DNA from: CAZYBO01 sp964645205
GTDB taxonomy: Bacteria > Pseudomonadota > Alphaproteobacteria > Rickettsiales > SXRF01
DNA length: 64,000 nt
Reading direction: 5' to 3'
Assembly (NCBI GenBank): GCA_964645205.1
Contig: CAZYBO010000003.1
Span: forward strand, 310,001 to 374,000
A program made the translations under genes and the position numbers. The notes below the pieces were generated by a model, which saw only the letters and a program-made list of their open reading frames with translations, had not been told where the DNA came from and did no database searches. This document shows, piece by piece, positions 7,239 through 16,511 of the stretch. Numbering within the stretch: the first letter of the stretch is position 1; every line of letters starts with the position of its first letter.

Positions 7239-8969
7239 ATGACTCGCAAGAACAAAAATACCCGCCACCTTTCCGTATCCCTGAAAATCACCGGCAGCGT
7301 AGGACTGGCAGCCGCATTGATGGCCACCAGCGCCCTCGCGCAGACCGTACCCACCTCCGTAAACCCTGCCAAACTGGAACAGCGCTTTGATCGCAAGGGT
7401 CCTGCCCTTCCCGCTTCGCGCCTTGAGACACCCGCGCAGGACAACAGCCAGATCCCCGATAAGATGCAGCAGCAGCTTGCTAAGAAGCGCTTCGTGCTCA
7501 AAAACGTTGTGATCGAAGGTTCCACCGTGTATTCGCAGGATTCGCTGAAATCTTCTTATGCCGGCATGCTGGGCAAGGAAATCAGCCTGCTCGATGCGCA
7601 GAAGATCGCGAAAGCCATCACCGATAAGTATCGCGGCGACCAGTTCGTACTGTCGCAAGCAATCATCCCGCCGCAGGAAATCAAAGACGGCACACTTAAG
7701 ATCCGCGTTGTTGAAGGTTATATCAACGATGTGATCATCGAGGGCGAACTGAAAGACGGTTACCGCAATATCGTGCAGAGCTTCGGCGACCAAATCAAGA
7801 AGCAGCGCCCGATCCGCACCACTGACATGGAACGCTATCTTCTGCTGATCGACGATCTCCCGGGTGCGACCGCTAAGGGTCTTGTGCGTCCGTCCACCAA
7901 GCAGGGTGCGGCCGATCTCGTGATCAACCTTACCCATAAAACCTATGAGGCTTCCTACACGTTTGACAATCGCGGCAGCAAATTCGTAGGCCCCTTCCAG
8001 CACACCGCTACGCTGGCAGCCAACTCCCTCTTCGGTATGTACGACCGCACCATCGTGCGCGCCGTCACCACCAGCCCGACGAAAGAGTTGCGCTTCATCG
8101 ACCTTCAGCATGAAGAACAGATCGGCAACGAAGGCACGCGCGTAACCGTCACCGGTTCGTACAGCCACAGCGAACCCGGCGACAGCCTGAAAGTGCTCGA
8201 CGTGCGCTCCGACGCTGTATTCTTCCAGGCGAAAGTGCTGCACCCGTTTGAACGCAGCCGTCAGGAAAACCTTGTCGGCCGCGCGATGTTCGACGTGCGC
8301 AACACCAGCACCGACGTATTCAGCACCGTTGACCTCAACGAAGATCGCCTGCGCGTGTTCCGCGTCGGCGGCAGCTACGACTTTGCGGATGCGTTGCTTG
8401 GCGTGAACCTGTTCGATGCGGAAATCAGTCAGGGTCTCGACATTTTTAATGCCACCGACAAAGGCACAGACCGTTCGCGCTCCGACGGCAGCGCCGACTT
8501 CACCAAGATCAATGCGGATATTTCCCGCACGCAAAGTCTGCCCGGCAGCTTCTCGCTGTATGGTTCGACCAGCGCGCAATATTCCTTCGACAAATTGCTG
8601 GCGGCTGAACAATTCTCCATCGGTGGCCCGGTTTTCGGCAGCGGTTACGACCCTGCGGAACTTAGCGGCGATCATGGCGTAGCCGGTAAAGTCGAACTTC
8701 GCTTCGGTCAGGCACTGACCGATCCGTTGATGGATTCCTATCAGGTATACGGCTTCTACCATATCGGCCGCGTATGGACCCGCGATGCGGGCGCAGGCGG
8801 TAACGACAAGCAGAGCCTGGCATCGGCAGGCGCCGGTGTGCGCACCAATTTCTCGGAAAACCTGTCGGGTAACCTTGAGTGGGGCGTCCCCCTGACCAAA
8901 CCCGCTAATAATCAGGGCGGTCACGCGCATTCCCCGCGCCTGTTTTTCAGCGTAACGGGGCGTTTCTAG
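7239..8969 (+). CDS. TpsB two-partner secretion transporter (ShlB/FhaC family)
   Basis: The 576-residue Omp85-superfamily protein moves its partner exoprotein across the outer membrane. It has a Sec signal (ending ALAQ, about residue 35). A POTRA pair follows: one starts FVLKNVVIEGSTVYS and covers LSQAIIPPQ and LKIRVVEGYI, the second around VIIEGELKDGYRN to PGATAKGLVRPS. The rest is a 16-stranded barrel region ending in FFSVTGRF. Length and order fit TpsB proteins. GGAG precedes the ATG at 7239. The presumed substrate TpsA begins 201 bp downstream, behind its own CtrA boxes, so the two may be regulated separately. Confidence 0.92.
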   Translation: MTRKNKNTRHLSVSLKITGSVGLAAALMATSALAQTVPTSVNPAKLEQRFDRKGPALPASRLETPAQDNSQIPDKMQQQLAKKRFVLKNVVIEGSTVYSQDSLKSSYAGMLGKEISLLDAQKIAKAITDKYRGDQFVLSQAIIPPQEIKDGTLKIRVVEGYINDVIIEGELKDGYRNIVQSFGDQIKKQRPIRTTDMERYLLLIDDLPGATAKGLVRPSTKQGAADLVINLTHKTYEASYTFDNRGSKFVGPFQHTATLAANSLFGMYDRTIVRAVTTSPTKELRFIDLQHEEQIGNEGTRVTVTGSYSHSEPGDSLKVLDVRSDAVFFQAKVLHPFERSRQENLVGRAMFDVRNTSTDVFSTVDLNEDRLRVFRVGGSYDFADALLGVNLFDAEISQGLDIFNATDKGTDRSRSDGSADFTKINADISRTQSLPGSFSLYGSTSAQYSFDKLLAAEQFSIGGPVFGSGYDPAELSGDHGVAGKVELRFGQALTDPLMDSYQVYGFYHIGRVWTRDAGAGGNDKQSLASAGAGVRTNFSENLSGNLEWGVPLTKPANNQGGHAHSPRLFFSVTGRF

Positions 8970-9015
8970 AAAATTTAACATTGCATATCAACAGGATATT
9001 TTTGTATTGATATTA

Positions 9016-9030
9016 TTAATTTTTAGTTAA
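9016..9030. promoter_or_regulatory. CtrA box upstream of tpsA (distal)
   Basis: TTAA at 9016-9019 and TTAA at 9027-9030 are separated by seven bases (TTTTTAG), a full CtrA consensus, 141 bp upstream of the tpsA ATG. Confidence 0.6.
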
Positions 9031-9064
9031 AATTGGCTTGACTGTCTGCGTTGATCGTATATAG

Positions 9065-9079
9065 TTAACCAAATCTTAA
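9065..9079. promoter_or_regulatory. CtrA box upstream of tpsA (proximal)
   Basis: TTAA at 9065-9068 and TTAA at 9076-9079 flank seven bases (CCAAATC); the left part also matches the extended TTAACCAT-type half-site. Two boxes with centres 49 bp apart suggest cooperative control. Confidence 0.65.
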
Positions 9080-9088
9080 CGGTTCATG

Positions 9089-9130
9089 GCCTCCCCCGCG
9101 CGCACGTCACTTCGTGCATAAAGGGGAGGC
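9089..9130 (+). promoter_or_regulatory. Stem-loop in the tpsA leader
   Basis: Outer arms GCCTCCCC (9089-9096) and GGGGAGGC (9123-9130) enclose inner arms GCACG (9102-9106) and CGTGC (9113-9117). TTTATAG follows. It lies between the CtrA boxes and the ATG, so it could act as a leader attenuator or mRNA-stability element, or terminate read-through from tpsB. Confidence 0.45.
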
Positions 9131-9170
9131 TTTATAGCAAACAAAGCAACGAGCAACGGTGGAGTAAACT

Positions 9171-11596
9171 ATGTCAAAGCCAGTACAACATAAGAAAGCG
9201 GCCGCACCTGCACACACGGCAGTAAGCAAGCAGCACAACTTCCTGCATACGTCGACCGTCCTTACCAACAGGGCAGTTACCAGCTTCACCGCACTCATCG
9301 CCGCTATGGTCATCCCGAGCGCTGCGATGGCCGCTCCCGTAACCACCATAGCCAACACCACTCCCGGCACCACCAATATCGCCACGGCCGGCACCGCCAC
9401 TGTAAAGAGCTTCTCCGTAGGCTGCGCGGCGACCGCATGTATCAACCAGAGCACGTCGCGTGTTGTCATCGACTGGAACAGCTTCGACACGACCGGCGCT
9501 GAAAACGTCAAATTCTTCCAGCCTGATGGCAGCTCTATCGCCCTGAACCGCATCTCGGGCGACGCTACGAACTTCCTGGGCAGCATGACCGCTAACGGCC
9601 GCGTGATCCTCGTGAACAACAAGGGCTTCACCTTCGGCAAAAACTCCAGCGTGAACGCGCAGGGCGGCCTCATCGTCAGCACCCGCGGCATCAGCGACAC
9701 CGCTGGGTTCATGGGCGGCTCGAACAATTTCACCTTCGATCAGGCAGACGTCATCAATGCCACGATCCACGTAACCGCCGCCTCGCTTGAAGTAGGCACC
9801 GGCCGTGAAATCATCCTGCAGGGTCAGCGCGTCGTAATCGACGAAGGCAGCACGCTCAAAGCACAGAGCGGCAAAGTATCCGGCAACGACAAGATCAGCA
9901 ACATTGCCATCGGCGCTGGCCAGACCTTTCAGGTCAGCATCGCCCCGGGTGGCGACGACCTGATTTCCTATGCCGTTACCAATCCGGTGCTCGGCGGCGA
10001 TCTTGCAAACGCAATCCAGATCAGCGATGGCTCTACGCTCAACGCCAGCAGCAAGGAAAATACGGTTGCCAGCGGTAACATCATCGTCAGCGCCGACGTA
10101 ATGAACGCCGTATACGACAACGTGATTCTCCTCAGCGGCGACAAAGGCCAAACCACCCTGAACACGGGCAATGGTTCCGCTGAAGCAGGTGACATCACTA
10201 TTCTCGCCAAAGCTACGAACACCACGATCGAAGATAGCGCCATCCTCATCAGCGGCCCCGGCGTGGGCGGCAAGGATGCTGGCAAGAGCGGTAAGGTGAG
10301 CCTGTACGCAAAAGGCACCTCCGATCATGGCGGTCATATCGAAATCCGCGCTGATGTATTCAATACCAGCTATGAATCACTCGTGAATATTGACCGTCAG
10401 GCGACTGTGACCGCCAACGGCGATAACTCCAACTTTGCCCTGTACGATGGCTCAATCAATGTCAGCGCCAAGAGCAACGGCGTATATGACAACGACGCCG
10501 TCATCCTCGATGGTGAAAATTTCTTCGACGTCGCCGTTCAGACCGAACTTGGCGGCCGTAAATTCCATGAAGGTGAAGAAGGCAGCACGGTAACGCCTTG
10601 CGCGACCGTAAACGGTGTGGGCGATTGCGGCCACCCGGCAGACGCTGCGCCTGACATGGCACCCGATGCTGCGCCTGATGCTGCACCTGACGCCGCTCCC
10701 GATGCTGCGCCTGATGCTGCGCCTGATGCCGCTCCCGATGCTGCGCCTGACGCTGCTCCCGATGCTGCACCTGACGCTGCTCCCGATGCTGCACCTGACG
10801 CCGCTCCCGATGCTGCGCCTGACGCCGCTCCCGATGCTGCGCCTGATGCCGCTCCCGATGCTGCGCCTGATGCCGCTCCCGATGCTGCGCCTGANNNNNN
10901 NNNNNNNNNNNNNNNNNNNNNNNNNNNNNNNNNNNNNNNNNNNNNNNNNNNNNNNNNNNNNNNNNNNNNNNNNNNNNNNNNNNNNNNNNNNNNNCGCCTG
11001 ATGCCGCTCCCGATGCTGCGCCTGATGCCGCTCCCGATGCTGCGCCTGATGCCGCTCCCGATGCTGCGCCTGACGCCGCTCCCGATGCTGCGCCTGACGC
11101 TGCTCCCGATGCTGCGCCGGATTCACGTCCCGATTCACAGCCTGATTTCCAGCCGGATTCACGTCCGGATTCAGCACCTGACGCTGCACCTGATGCCGCT
11201 CCCGATGCTGCACCGGAAGTTATCGACGGCCTGATCATCGACCCGCTGGATCGTCCGGTTCTCTCGCTGCGCGATTATGAAGTTCTCGATAAAAACTTCG
11301 TCTACGTCGATCCGTTGTTCGTAGATCGTGGCGTGCTCGACCTCAGCGTGTTCCAGAACGCGGCTGGCGGAAACCCGCCGGTTACCCCGCCGGTCGTAGG
11401 CAACCTCTCGCCTGACCAGCTCGGCAACCTCGCACCGGCTGCCGGTGGCAACAACCTCGGTAATCTCGCACCGTCCGCTGGCGGGATTGCGGGTAACACC
11501 ACCGTAACCTGCGCGAACACGCTGTTCGATCAGGGATGGAAAAACCCTGCGAACAAAAAGCAGGAATGCGAAAACGTACCTGACGTGAATGAGTAA
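9171..11596 (+). CDS. TpsA-type exoprotein with TPS domain and PDA repeats (interrupted by assembly gap)
   Basis: The protein has an extended signal peptide (about 56 residues, ending AAMAAP), as in many TpsA proteins. A haemagglutination-activity/TPS domain follows (about residues 57-330), with VVIDWNSFD, FFQPDGSSIALNRI and GRVILVNNKGFTFGKNSSV. Beta-helical sequence continues to about residue 480, then a run of PDAA repeats broken by the 100-N gap. Behind the gap the same repeat resumes in a different apparent frame. Reading PDAA throughout joins it to a C-terminal part (VIDGLIIDPLDRPVL onward, two NLAPxxGG units) ending with a cysteine pair before the stop at 11594-11596. The frame change is therefore a product of the arbitrary gap length. 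The partner transporter is encoded just upstream. A cell-surface adhesin or matrix protein is the likely role. Confidence 0.85.
10650..11214 (+). repeat. Tandem repeat encoding Pro-Asp-Ala-Ala units
   Basis: The 12-base unit (CCT/CCC GAT GCT/GCC GCG/GCT/GCA, coding PDAA) is repeated many times on both sides of the N gap, often as a 24-base higher-order unit. Towards the 3' end the units diverge to PDSR, PDSQ, PDFQ and PDSA. The true copy number is unknown because the assembly collapsed here. Confidence 0.9.
10895..10994. other. Assembly gap (100 N) inside tpsA
   Basis: Exactly 100 N are flanked by the same PDAA repeat on both sides, so the gap is caused by the repeat and its length is a placeholder. 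Confidence 0.99.
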
Positions 11597-11620
11597 TTCA
11601 GTCCTCAGGTAGGAAAATGG

Positions 11621-11652
11621 AACGGCAGGTAAACTAGCGTTTATCTGCCGTT
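11621..11652 (+). terminator. Terminator-like hairpin after tpsA
   Basis: Arms AACGGCAG (11621-11628) and CTGCCGTT (11645-11652) extend inward through GTAAAC/GTTTA pairing, giving a long stem. Only a short TTTCC follows. It separates tpsA from ubiX. Confidence 0.6.
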
Positions 11653-11667
11653 TCCTATTGAACGACC

Positions 11668-12243
11668 ATGCAACCCAAACGCATCATCATAGGCATCAGC
11701 GGCGCATCCGGCGCGATATACGGTGTCACCCTGTTGCGCGCGCTGAAAGAGGCAGGCGTGGAAACGCATTTGGTAATCAGCAAAACCGCGCAGATCACCA
11801 TTGCCCATGAAACGCCTTACTCCCTGCCGCAAATACACGCACTCGCCGATCATTATTACTCCGCCGCCGACCTCTCAGGCGCCATCGCCAGCGGCTCGTT
11901 CAAGACCTGCGGAATGATCGTCGCACCTTGTTCCATGCGCAGCCTTGCTGAAATCGCCACAGGCGTCACCACCACCCTGCTCACCCGAGCCGCCGACGTT
12001 GTTTTAAAAGAACGCCGCAAGCTGGTGCTGATGGTGCGCGAAACGCCGCTGCACAGCATCCATTTGCGCAATATGCTGGCGCTTTCCGACATGGGCGCGA
12101 TCATCGCCCCGCCCGTGCCCGCCTTCTACCAGAAACCTGAATCTCTGGACGATATGGTGGCGCACACCACCGGCAGGGTATTGGATTTATTTGATATCGA
12201 AGCCGGGCTGGTTACACGCTGGGCAGGTGTGGAAACCATTTAG
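11668..12243 (+). CDS. ubiX: Flavin prenyltransferase UbiX
   Basis: The 191-residue flavoprotein makes prenylated FMN for the UbiD decarboxylase in ubiquinone synthesis. The N-terminal motif IIIGISGASGAIYGVTLL, the central SFKTCGMIVAPCSMRSLAEIA and the C-terminal DLFDIE segment are typical. The start is ATG 11668. It lies directly behind the tpsA terminator and is unrelated to the secretion genes. Confidence 0.95.
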   Translation: MQPKRIIIGISGASGAIYGVTLLRALKEAGVETHLVISKTAQITIAHETPYSLPQIHALADHYYSAADLSGAIASGSFKTCGMIVAPCSMRSLAEIATGVTTTLLTRAADVVLKERRKLVLMVRETPLHSIHLRNMLALSDMGAIIAPPVPAFYQKPESLDDMVAHTTGRVLDLFDIEAGLVTRWAGVETI

Positions 12244-12361
12244 CTATGTATAAAATAGTAGGATACACCCCTATTTTCTGCTATAATCGCCGCTATGTTA
12301 ATGGGATGCACAATCGTGCGCCTGTGGGTTTTTATTTAGAAAAATTAGTGGTTAAGCGGCA

Positions 12362-12550
12362 ATGAACGAAGACCTTTTGCTCATCAAACGGCTGGAATCC
12401 CTGCGCGTGGAACATGCCGAGCTCGACAACAAAATCGACAACGAGCCCCTCGACGAATTCACCCGCCAGCGCATGAAGCGCGAACGCCTGCGGCTGCGTG
12501 AAGAAATCACGCGGCTTGAGCAAGTCGTTTATCCCGACATCATCGCCTGA
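12362..12550 (+). CDS. YdcH/DUF465 family small protein
   Basis: The 62-residue, highly charged helical protein (LESLRVEHAELDNKIDNE, then RLRLREEITRLE) has the length and heptad pattern of the DUF465/YdcH family, small coiled-coil proteins of unknown function common in Proteobacteria. A TATAAT at 12282-12287 could be its -10 element. The methyltransferase gene follows within 8 bp. Confidence 0.75.
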   Translation: MNEDLLLIKRLESLRVEHAELDNKIDNEPLDEFTRQRMKRERLRLREEITRLEQVVYPDIIA

Positions 12551-12557
12551 TCTTTTT

Positions 12558-13838
12558 TTGTCCATTCCCTCCCATTCTTCCGCGTCCGTTGTTGACGTCA
12601 CCATCACCTCGCTAGGCGGGCTGGGCGACGGCATCGCCGACGTAAACGGCAAACCGCTTTTCGTACCCAAAAGCTGCGTGGGCGACCGGCTGCGCGTAAA
12701 CGTCACGCACCAGACCGCCGGTGAAATGCGCGGTGAAATTGCTGAAATTATTTCCGGCGGCGCCGATCGCGTGAAAGCGCCCTGCCCGCATTATGCCGAT
12801 TGCGGCGGCTGCACGCTGCAGCATCTCGAAAGCACGGCGTACCGGAATTTCAAAACCAAAACCCTCATCTCCTCCATCCGCCAGGCCGGGTTTGAATACG
12901 ACAATCCTATCATCGCGTTTCTCGATGCCGCCTCACGCCGCCGCGTGGATTTCAAGCTGCTGCATAAAGACGGTGCCGTATCGCTGAGCTATTACCGCCT
13001 GCGCAGCCACACGCCGATTCCCATCAGCCAGTGCCTGATTTTAGAACCCGCGCTGCAAGCGCTGTTGCCCACGCTTACCAAGGCTATTGGCGCATTGCCG
13101 ATGGCGCGTCTTGCCACGGCGGTCAGCGTCACCGCTGCCGATAGCGGCACCGACGTGGTGCTGGATTTGAAGAAATGGGAAAAGGATTACATCGTGCCGC
13201 TGCAATCGCTGGCCGATACGCTGAAGCTGGCGCGGTTGACCGTGCGCCTACCCAGTTACCAGTTGCGCGTGATTGTCGAACGCGCCACGGTGTCGATCGA
13301 CCTTGGCGGCTTTGCGGTGGCCATTCCGCCGGATGCGTTTTTACAGGCGACGCGCGCGGGGCAAGCGCTGATGATCGAAGCCATGCAGGGTGCGGCGAAG
13401 GGTGCAAGTTATGTGGCCGACTTATTCTGCGGCATCGGCACCTACAGCTTCCCGCTGAGCAAACACGCCGCCGTGCACGCGGTGGAAAACGACGCGATGA
13501 TGCTCGAGCAGATGCAGATGAATATCGAGCGCCACAAGCTGGATAAAAAGATGGTAACGGAGCGCCGCGATTTGTTCAAAACACCCCTGACCGTCAAAGA
13601 GCTGACCCCGTTCGACATGGTGGCCATCAACCCGCCGCGCATGGGCGCTAAAGCCCAGTGCGAGCAGCTTGCGGCGTCCGCCGTGCCTGTGGTCGCCATG
13701 GCCTCGTGCAACCCGGCCACCTGGTCGCGCGACGCGAAAATCCTGAAAAACGGCGGGTTTTCGCTGGTTTCCCTGCAGGGCATCGACCAGTTCGTGTGGA
13801 GCCCGCATTTTGAGATCGTGAGTGTTTTTAGGCGTTAA
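12558..13838 (+). CDS. RlmD/TrmA-family rRNA (uracil-5-)-methyltransferase
   Basis: This SAM-dependent enzyme forms 5-methyluridine in 23S rRNA or a related RNA. A TRAM domain (ITSLGGLGDGIADVNG) is followed by an iron-sulfur cysteine cluster (CPHYADCGGC) and the Rossmann motif LFCGIGTYSFPL. The catalytic Cys is in MASCNPATW. The motif usually written DPPRxG reads NPPRMG here. I place the start at TTG 12558, 10 residues before the TRAM domain. An upstream ATG at 12498 would overlap the preceding gene by 53 bases, and neither start has a clear Shine-Dalgarno. RlmD versus RlmC cannot be decided here. Confidence 0.88.
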   Translation: MSIPSHSSASVVDVTITSLGGLGDGIADVNGKPLFVPKSCVGDRLRVNVTHQTAGEMRGEIAEIISGGADRVKAPCPHYADCGGCTLQHLESTAYRNFKTKTLISSIRQAGFEYDNPIIAFLDAASRRRVDFKLLHKDGAVSLSYYRLRSHTPIPISQCLILEPALQALLPTLTKAIGALPMARLATAVSVTAADSGTDVVLDLKKWEKDYIVPLQSLADTLKLARLTVRLPSYQLRVIVERATVSIDLGGFAVAIPPDAFLQATRAGQALMIEAMQGAAKGASYVADLFCGIGTYSFPLSKHAAVHAVENDAMMLEQMQMNIERHKLDKKMVTERRDLFKTPLTVKELTPFDMVAINPPRMGAKAQCEQLAASAVPVVAMASCNPATWSRDAKILKNGGFSLVSLQGIDQFVWSPHFEIVSVFRR

Positions 13839-13877
13839 GGCTTGCAAAATCCCTCTATTTCCCGTACTTGAAGCGCC

Positions 13878-15683
13878 ATGACCGACCTTTCCCTGATCCG
13901 CAATTTCTCCATCATCGCCCATATCGACCACGGCAAGTCTACGCTCGCCGACCGCCTGATCGAAGTCTGCGGCGGACTGGAGAAGCGCGAGATGAGCGCG
14001 CAGGTGCTCGATTCGATGGACATCGAAAAAGAGCGCGGCATCACCATCAAAGCGCAAACCGTGCGCCTGCAATATAAAGCCAACGACGGCAAAACCTATA
14101 TCCTCAATTTAATGGACACGCCCGGCCACGTCGATTTCGGCTATGAAGTGTCGCGCTGCTTAGCCGCGTGCGAAGGCTCGCTCTTGGTAGTAGACGCGTC
14201 ACAGGGCGTGGAAGCGCAGACGCTCGCTAACGTCTATAAAGCCATGGATGCCGGGCATGAAATGATCCCGGTACTCAACAAGATCGACCTGCCCGCTGCC
14301 GACGTGGACAAAGCCAAGGCGCAGATTGAGGAAGTGATCGGTATCGACGCCACCGACGCCGTGCCTATCTCGGCAAAAAGCGGCATCGGCATCGAGGAAA
14401 TTCTGGAAGCCATCGTCACACGCCTGCCCGCCCCCAAAGGCGAACCGGGCGAGCCGCTGAAGGCGCTGCTGGTCGATAGCTGGTACGACACCTATCTCGG
14501 CGTTATCATCCTCGTGCGCATCATGGAAGGCACGCTGAGCCGCGGCATGAAAATCCGCATGATGAGCACCGGCTCGAATTACACGGTGGAGCAGCTCGGC
14601 GTATTCACCCCGAAAAAAATCCCCGTCGATAAACTCGCGCCCGGTGAAGTAGGCTACATCATCACCGGCATTAAACAGGTGGCCGACTGCAAAGTGGGCG
14701 ACACCATCACCGAAGAACGCCGCCCGGCGGCAGCGCCCCTGCCCGGTTTCAAGCCGTCGCAATCGGTGGTGTTCTGCGGGCTGTACCCCACCGACGCATC
14801 GGAATTCGAACATCTGAAAGACTCGCTCGGCAAGTTGCGGCTCAACGACGCCAGCTTTGAATTTGAAGTGGAAAGCTCCACCGCGCTCGGCTTCGGGTTC
14901 CGCTGCGGATTCTTAGGCATGCTGCATCTTGAAATCATTCAGGAACGCTTAGGCCGCGAGTTCGACCTCGACCTCATCACCACCGCGCCGAGCGTGGTCT
15001 ACCGCCTGTTCCTCACCGACGGCACGCATCTGGAGCTGCATAACCCCAACGACATGCCCGACGTCACGAAAATCGACCGCATCGAGGAGCCGTGGATCCG
15101 CGCCACCATCATGACGCCCGACGAATATCTGGGCAATATCCTCGCGCTTTGCACCGAAAAGCGCGGCATCCAGGAAAACCTCACCTATGTCGGCGCGCGC
15201 GCGATGCTCGTCTATAAACTGCCGCTCAACGAAGTGGTGTTCGATTTCTACGACCGCCTGAAATCCTGCTCGAAAGGCTATGCCAGCTTCGATTACGAGC
15301 TGACCAACTACACCGAATCCGACCTGATGAAGATGAACATCCTCGTCAACGGCGAACCGGTGGACGCGCTTGCGCTGATCGTGCATCGCAGCCAAGCCGA
15401 TTTCCGTGGCCGCCGCCTGTGCGAACGCCTGAAAGACCTCATCCCCAAACACCTCTTCCCCATTCCGATTCAAGCGGCACTAGGCGGTAAAATCATCGCG
15501 CGCGAAACCATCTCCGCGCTGCGCAAGGACGTACTCGCCAAATGCTACGGCGGTGACATCAGCCGCAAACGCAAACTGCTGGATAAGCAGAAAAAAGGTA
15601 AAAAGAAAATGCGCGAAATCGGCAACGTCAACATCCCCCAGAGCGCCTTCCTAGAAGCCCTCAAAATGGGCGACGAAAAGTAA
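13878..15683 (+). CDS. lepA: Elongation factor 4 (LepA)
   Basis: This ribosomal back-translocating GTPase has 601 residues, the usual length. G1 is AHIDHGKSTL, G3 DTPGHVDFGYE, G4 NKIDLP, and the C-terminal LepA domain contains KRKLLDKQKKGKKKMR. The start is ATG 13878, 39 bp after the methyltransferase stop. Confidence 0.98.
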   Translation: MTDLSLIRNFSIIAHIDHGKSTLADRLIEVCGGLEKREMSAQVLDSMDIEKERGITIKAQTVRLQYKANDGKTYILNLMDTPGHVDFGYEVSRCLAACEGSLLVVDASQGVEAQTLANVYKAMDAGHEMIPVLNKIDLPAADVDKAKAQIEEVIGIDATDAVPISAKSGIGIEEILEAIVTRLPAPKGEPGEPLKALLVDSWYDTYLGVIILVRIMEGTLSRGMKIRMMSTGSNYTVEQLGVFTPKKIPVDKLAPGEVGYIITGIKQVADCKVGDTITEERRPAAAPLPGFKPSQSVVFCGLYPTDASEFEHLKDSLGKLRLNDASFEFEVESSTALGFGFRCGFLGMLHLEIIQERLGREFDLDLITTAPSVVYRLFLTDGTHLELHNPNDMPDVTKIDRIEEPWIRATIMTPDEYLGNILALCTEKRGIQENLTYVGARAMLVYKLPLNEVVFDFYDRLKSCSKGYASFDYELTNYTESDLMKMNILVNGEPVDALALIVHRSQADFRGRRLCERLKDLIPKHLFPIPIQAALGGKIIARETISALRKDVLAKCYGGDISRKRKLLDKQKKGKKKMREIGNVNIPQSAFLEALKMGDEK

Positions 15684-15741
15684 GCAATACGACACGGTTG
15701 ACAACCCCCCATTTTACGCTATCAATTCCCCCTTCCCTTGT

Positions 15742-15817
<76 letters not shown>

Positions 15818-16059
15818 TAACCTACTGTATTGTAACGATATTTTGGATTTTTTCGCGAGTTTGGCGCTGTTTGCGGGGCTTGTGGGGTTAGATATTTATT
15901 GCCAAAACATCGCGACCCGTTTTCGGGCTAAAATTGCTCACCAAATCAGCGCTTACATCGACTCGAAATTTGCGGCGACCCGTTTGGGGTAATTTAGGTG
16001 AGAAATCCTTCAGCACGCACCGATATTAAGTCATTATTATCCAATATGTTGGTTGACTT
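15818..16059. other. Non-coding stretch downstream of tRNA-Ala
   Basis: No supported gene. GCGACCCGTTT occurs twice (about 15910 and 15976), and several stops break all frames that look coding. It is probably decayed sequence at the left side of the remnant island. Confidence 0.4.
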
Positions 16060-16170
16060 ATGTATAGAGCATTGGCTGTTATAATCCATCTTAATTACCT
16101 TTTGTTGGCAAAAAAGACGAGCTGCATATTAATCGATGATATTGGCGAAGGCCTAGACTTTGAGCGTTCT
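16060..16170 (+). pseudogene. Fragment of an AAA/ABC-type ATPase
   Basis: About 37 codons read LNYLLLAKKTSCILIDDIGEG, then LDFERSTAL. The Walker B region ILIDDIGEGLDFERS is characteristic of RecF/SMC-like or AAA-type ATPases found in defence and mobile loci. No Walker A lies upstream, and after STAL the sequence stops resembling an ATPase. Part of a formerly larger gene, fused by deletion to the next fragment. Confidence 0.55.
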
Positions 16171-16177
16171 ACGGCGC

Positions 16178-16511
16178 TATCCGAATCGGCAATATCCTGG
16201 CATCTGCACCCGTTGGCGAAGACGGTGTATGGCCCTGCGAACCTGTACGTGAAGTATTAGAAGAATTGCATGCCGAACATATTATGCGTGGAGTTTGCAC
16301 GGGTAGGTATAATTTGCGCGGCGTACATTGGAGGGGCGAAGGCGGAGATCAGGAGCGTGAACTGGCTAATCAATATCGCCAATGGGCCCAGGCCTTGCGC
16401 TTTACACACCCTTACGTTTCATCTCAACTACTGATGGAGATGGTCAGAACCTACGAGCATGAAGCAGACCAGGAAGATACACACGCTGGAGTTCGGCAGC
16501 GATTACAGTAG
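16178..16511 (+). pseudogene. C-terminal fragment of an unrecognised protein
   Basis: A continuous frame from about 16178 to the TAG at 16509-16511 codes for about 110 residues: RIGNILASAPVGEDGVWPC onward, with LRGVHWRGEGGDQERELA and HPYVSSQLLMEMVRTYEHEA. It has no start codon of its own in a sensible place and looks like the well-conserved C-terminus of a larger protein. The family is not recognised. It is one frame away from the ATPase fragment and converges with the minus-strand frameshifted gene (the stop is adjacent to 16512). Confidence 0.45.

Noticed and set aside
7197..8981. A 594-codon open frame antisense to tpsB
   Set aside because: Composition is typical of a GC-biased shadow frame. 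The sense strand encodes a complete TpsB with POTRA and barrel motifs.
10650..11214. Tandem 12/24-base repeat considered as a CRISPR array or minisatellite
   Set aside because: There are no spacers. The repeats are contiguous, in frame and encode PDAA within a recognised exoprotein.
16060..16511. A complete restriction or Lamassu/Old-type defence system
   Set aside because: Only a Walker B piece and a C-terminal piece remain, in different frames, without Walker A, nuclease or partner genes.
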